Origin: JBMNNU01 sp050942695
GTDB lineage: Bacteria > Chloroflexota > UBA6077
NCBI GenBank assembly: GCA_050942695.1
Contig: JBMNNU010000192.1
Coordinates: 1 to 6,264 of the forward strand
Length of the DNA: 6,264 nt
Reading direction: 5' to 3'
Shown: positions 5,397 to 6,264 of the stretch, piece after piece
Layout of the letters: each line of letters begins with the position of its first letter
Numbering within the stretch: position 1 is the stretch's first letter
Made by a program: the position numbers and the translations under genes
The notes under the pieces: generated by a model
Seen by the model: the letters and a program-made list of their open reading frames with translations, nothing else
Told to the model about the DNA's origin: nothing
Databases searched by the model: none

Positions 5397-5493
5397 ACCC
5401 AACCAGGGAATAAAAACTCTTGATCAACCCCTGATTCGGCAGCAGAATCCCATCTCCATCTCAATCATCTGCTGGTTAACAGGACATCTTTAC

Positions 5494-5507
5494 GATACAA
5501 CTGTATC
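5494..5507. repeat. Operator-like palindrome GATACAACTGTATC
   Basis: GATACA and TGTATC are perfect 6-bp inverted arms around two central bases. The form resembles operators of dimeric repressors such as TetR-type proteins, but no regulator gene is in the window, and it lies about 110 bases upstream of the DedA start. The right arm overlaps the next hairpin. Confidence 0.35.
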
Positions 5508-5530
5508 AGGGCGGGAAGATGGCGCCCGAT
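5505..5530 (-). other. Hairpin downstream of the helicase gene
   Basis: ATC-GGGCG pairs with CGCCC-GAT with one bulged base and a 9-base loop, 16-41 bases past the helicase stop. No T-run follows on the minus strand, so intrinsic termination is doubtful; it could protect the 3' end of the mRNA. The rest of the gap (5397-5493) holds a CAGCAGA/TCTGCTG inverted repeat (5440-5446, 5468-5474) and no gene. Confidence 0.4.
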
Positions 5531-5545
5531 TATCAGGTAGAATTG

Positions 5546-6264
5546 TCAGGCAGAAATGTGCCCTCCGGCATGCCTTCTCGACGTACGGTGCCGCTGTGTA
5601 CGGGCGATCGCCGAATCGCCTCGGACCTTCCTCCCGTTTTCACTGCCAAAAGGCCACGGTTGGCGAGGAAGACGTCGCCCAAGCGCTCTCTCGATTCGCC
5701 TCCACTTTGGCGTATCCTCAGGGGTCAGCAGGGTAATCGCCACCCCTTCATGGCCCATCCGCCCTGTTCGGCCCGATCGGTGGGTGAACATCTCCGCCGA
5801 TTCCGGTAGTTCGTAATGTATCACCCCCTCGATGCCCCGGACGTCCAGACCCCGCGCCGCAACGTTGGTCGCCAGCAGGATCTGCACCCTGCCCGACCGG
5901 AATCGGGACATCACCCGCTCCCTGGCTTCCTGGCTGAGGTTGCCCTGAAGTGCAGCCACCGGATACCCCATGCGCGACAACTGGTTGGCCAGCCTTTCCA
6001 CGCCCATTTTGGTTCGCCCGAAAACCAGGATGGGGCTTTCACCTCGGTGGTCCAACAAACAGCAAAGAGCCGAGAGCTTGGCCTCCTCCTGAACCTCGTA
6101 GACCACCTGCTCGATCTCGGGTGGGGCATCTTTATCGCTATCCACCTTGAGCATGATTGGGTTGCGCATGTGGCGGTTCGCCATCCTCGTAACCCACTGA
6201 GGAACCGTGGCTGAGAAAAGCGCAGTCTGACGCTCCTCAGGGGTCATGGAGAGTATCTTCTCCA
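5546..6264 (-). CDS. DEAD-box ATP-dependent RNA helicase, C-terminal part (5' end outside the window)
   Basis: The last 238 codons of a DEAD-box RNA helicase, which uses ATP to unwind short RNA duplexes in ribosome assembly or RNA decay. The frame is open through the right edge (EKILSMTPEERQTALFSAT), so the Q motif, Walker A and DEAD box lie outside. Counting from the methionine at 6247: motif III SAT (12-14), motif IV region ILVFGRTK (73-80), LQGNLSQEARERVMSRFRSG (100-119), motif V LLATNVAARGLDV (124-136), and motif VI HRSGRTGRMG (156-165) with its two ATP-contacting arginines. The second RecA domain is complete. After it there is only a short basic tail (about 200-233, rich in Arg/His) without a recognisable RNA-binding domain. 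All motifs are intact, so a working protein is expected. Subfamily (RhlE-like or CshA-like) cannot be settled from this half. Confidence 0.95.
   Translation of the reverse strand, partial: EKILSMTPEERQTALFSATVPQWVTRMANRHMRNPIMLKVDSDKDAPPEIEQVVYEVQEEAKLSALCCLLDHRGESPILVFGRTKMGVERLANQLSRMGYPVAALQGNLSQEARERVMSRFRSGRVQILLATNVAARGLDVRGIEGVIHYELPESAEMFTHRSGRTGRMGHEGVAITLLTPEDTPKWRRIERALGRRLPRQPWPFGSENGRKVRGDSAIARTQRHRTSRRHAGGHISA

Noticed and set aside
5546..5650. Frameshift near the end of the helicase gene, suggested by its short basic tail
   Set aside because: All helicase motifs are intact, short basic tails are normal in DEAD-box proteins, and the other frames show no recognisable continuation.

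Overview
The window is a moderately GC-rich bacterial chromosome segment. Genes have strong GGAGG-type ribosome sites and tRNAs have clear sigma-70 promoters. Two small palindromic repeats sit between genes. The gene families (DUF2207, DoxX, DedA, DEAD-box helicase) are broadly distributed and do not fix the phylum. The general look (Gly-tailed DUF2207 protein, single dispersed tRNA genes with factor-independent terminators, GTAGC/CGGGC palindromic repeats) would fit Chloroflexota or a similar free-living lineage, but that is a guess.

Layout, left to right. Positions 1-164 hold a REP-like palindromic repeat and no gene. Positions 165-3205 form a two-gene minus-strand operon: a secreted/membrane DUF2207 protein with a glycine-rich C-terminal tail (1283-3205), followed by an uncharacterised 372-aa protein with two membrane segments (165-1283). 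They share one base at a TGATG junction, and the ribosome site of the second gene lies inside the poly-glycine codons of the first. Positions 3206-3482 are a divergent control region, with a minus-strand promoter for the operon and a strong plus-strand promoter for tRNA-Leu(CAG) (3483-3570), which ends in a textbook terminator. Positions 3626-3737 are a MITE-like imperfect palindrome. A DoxX-family membrane protein gene follows (3905-4444, plus), then a near-consensus promoter, a long leader hairpin, tRNA-Arg(CCT) (4551-4623) with an atypical acceptor end, and its terminator. Converging on it from the right is a DedA/VTT-domain membrane protein gene (4759-5385, minus), possibly leaderless. The right edge holds the C-terminal half of a DEAD-box RNA helicase (5546 to beyond 6264, minus).

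No pathway links all the genes. The only functional unit the sequence supports directly is the coupled DUF2207 plus 372-aa pair, which probably acts together at the cell envelope. The rest is housekeeping (two tRNAs, RNA helicase) and small membrane proteins. I found no CRISPR array, transposase, phage gene or defence cassette. The least explained items are the 372-aa partner protein, the two related palindromic repeats, the hairpin at the predicted transcription start of tRNA-Arg, and that tRNA's irregular 3' end.
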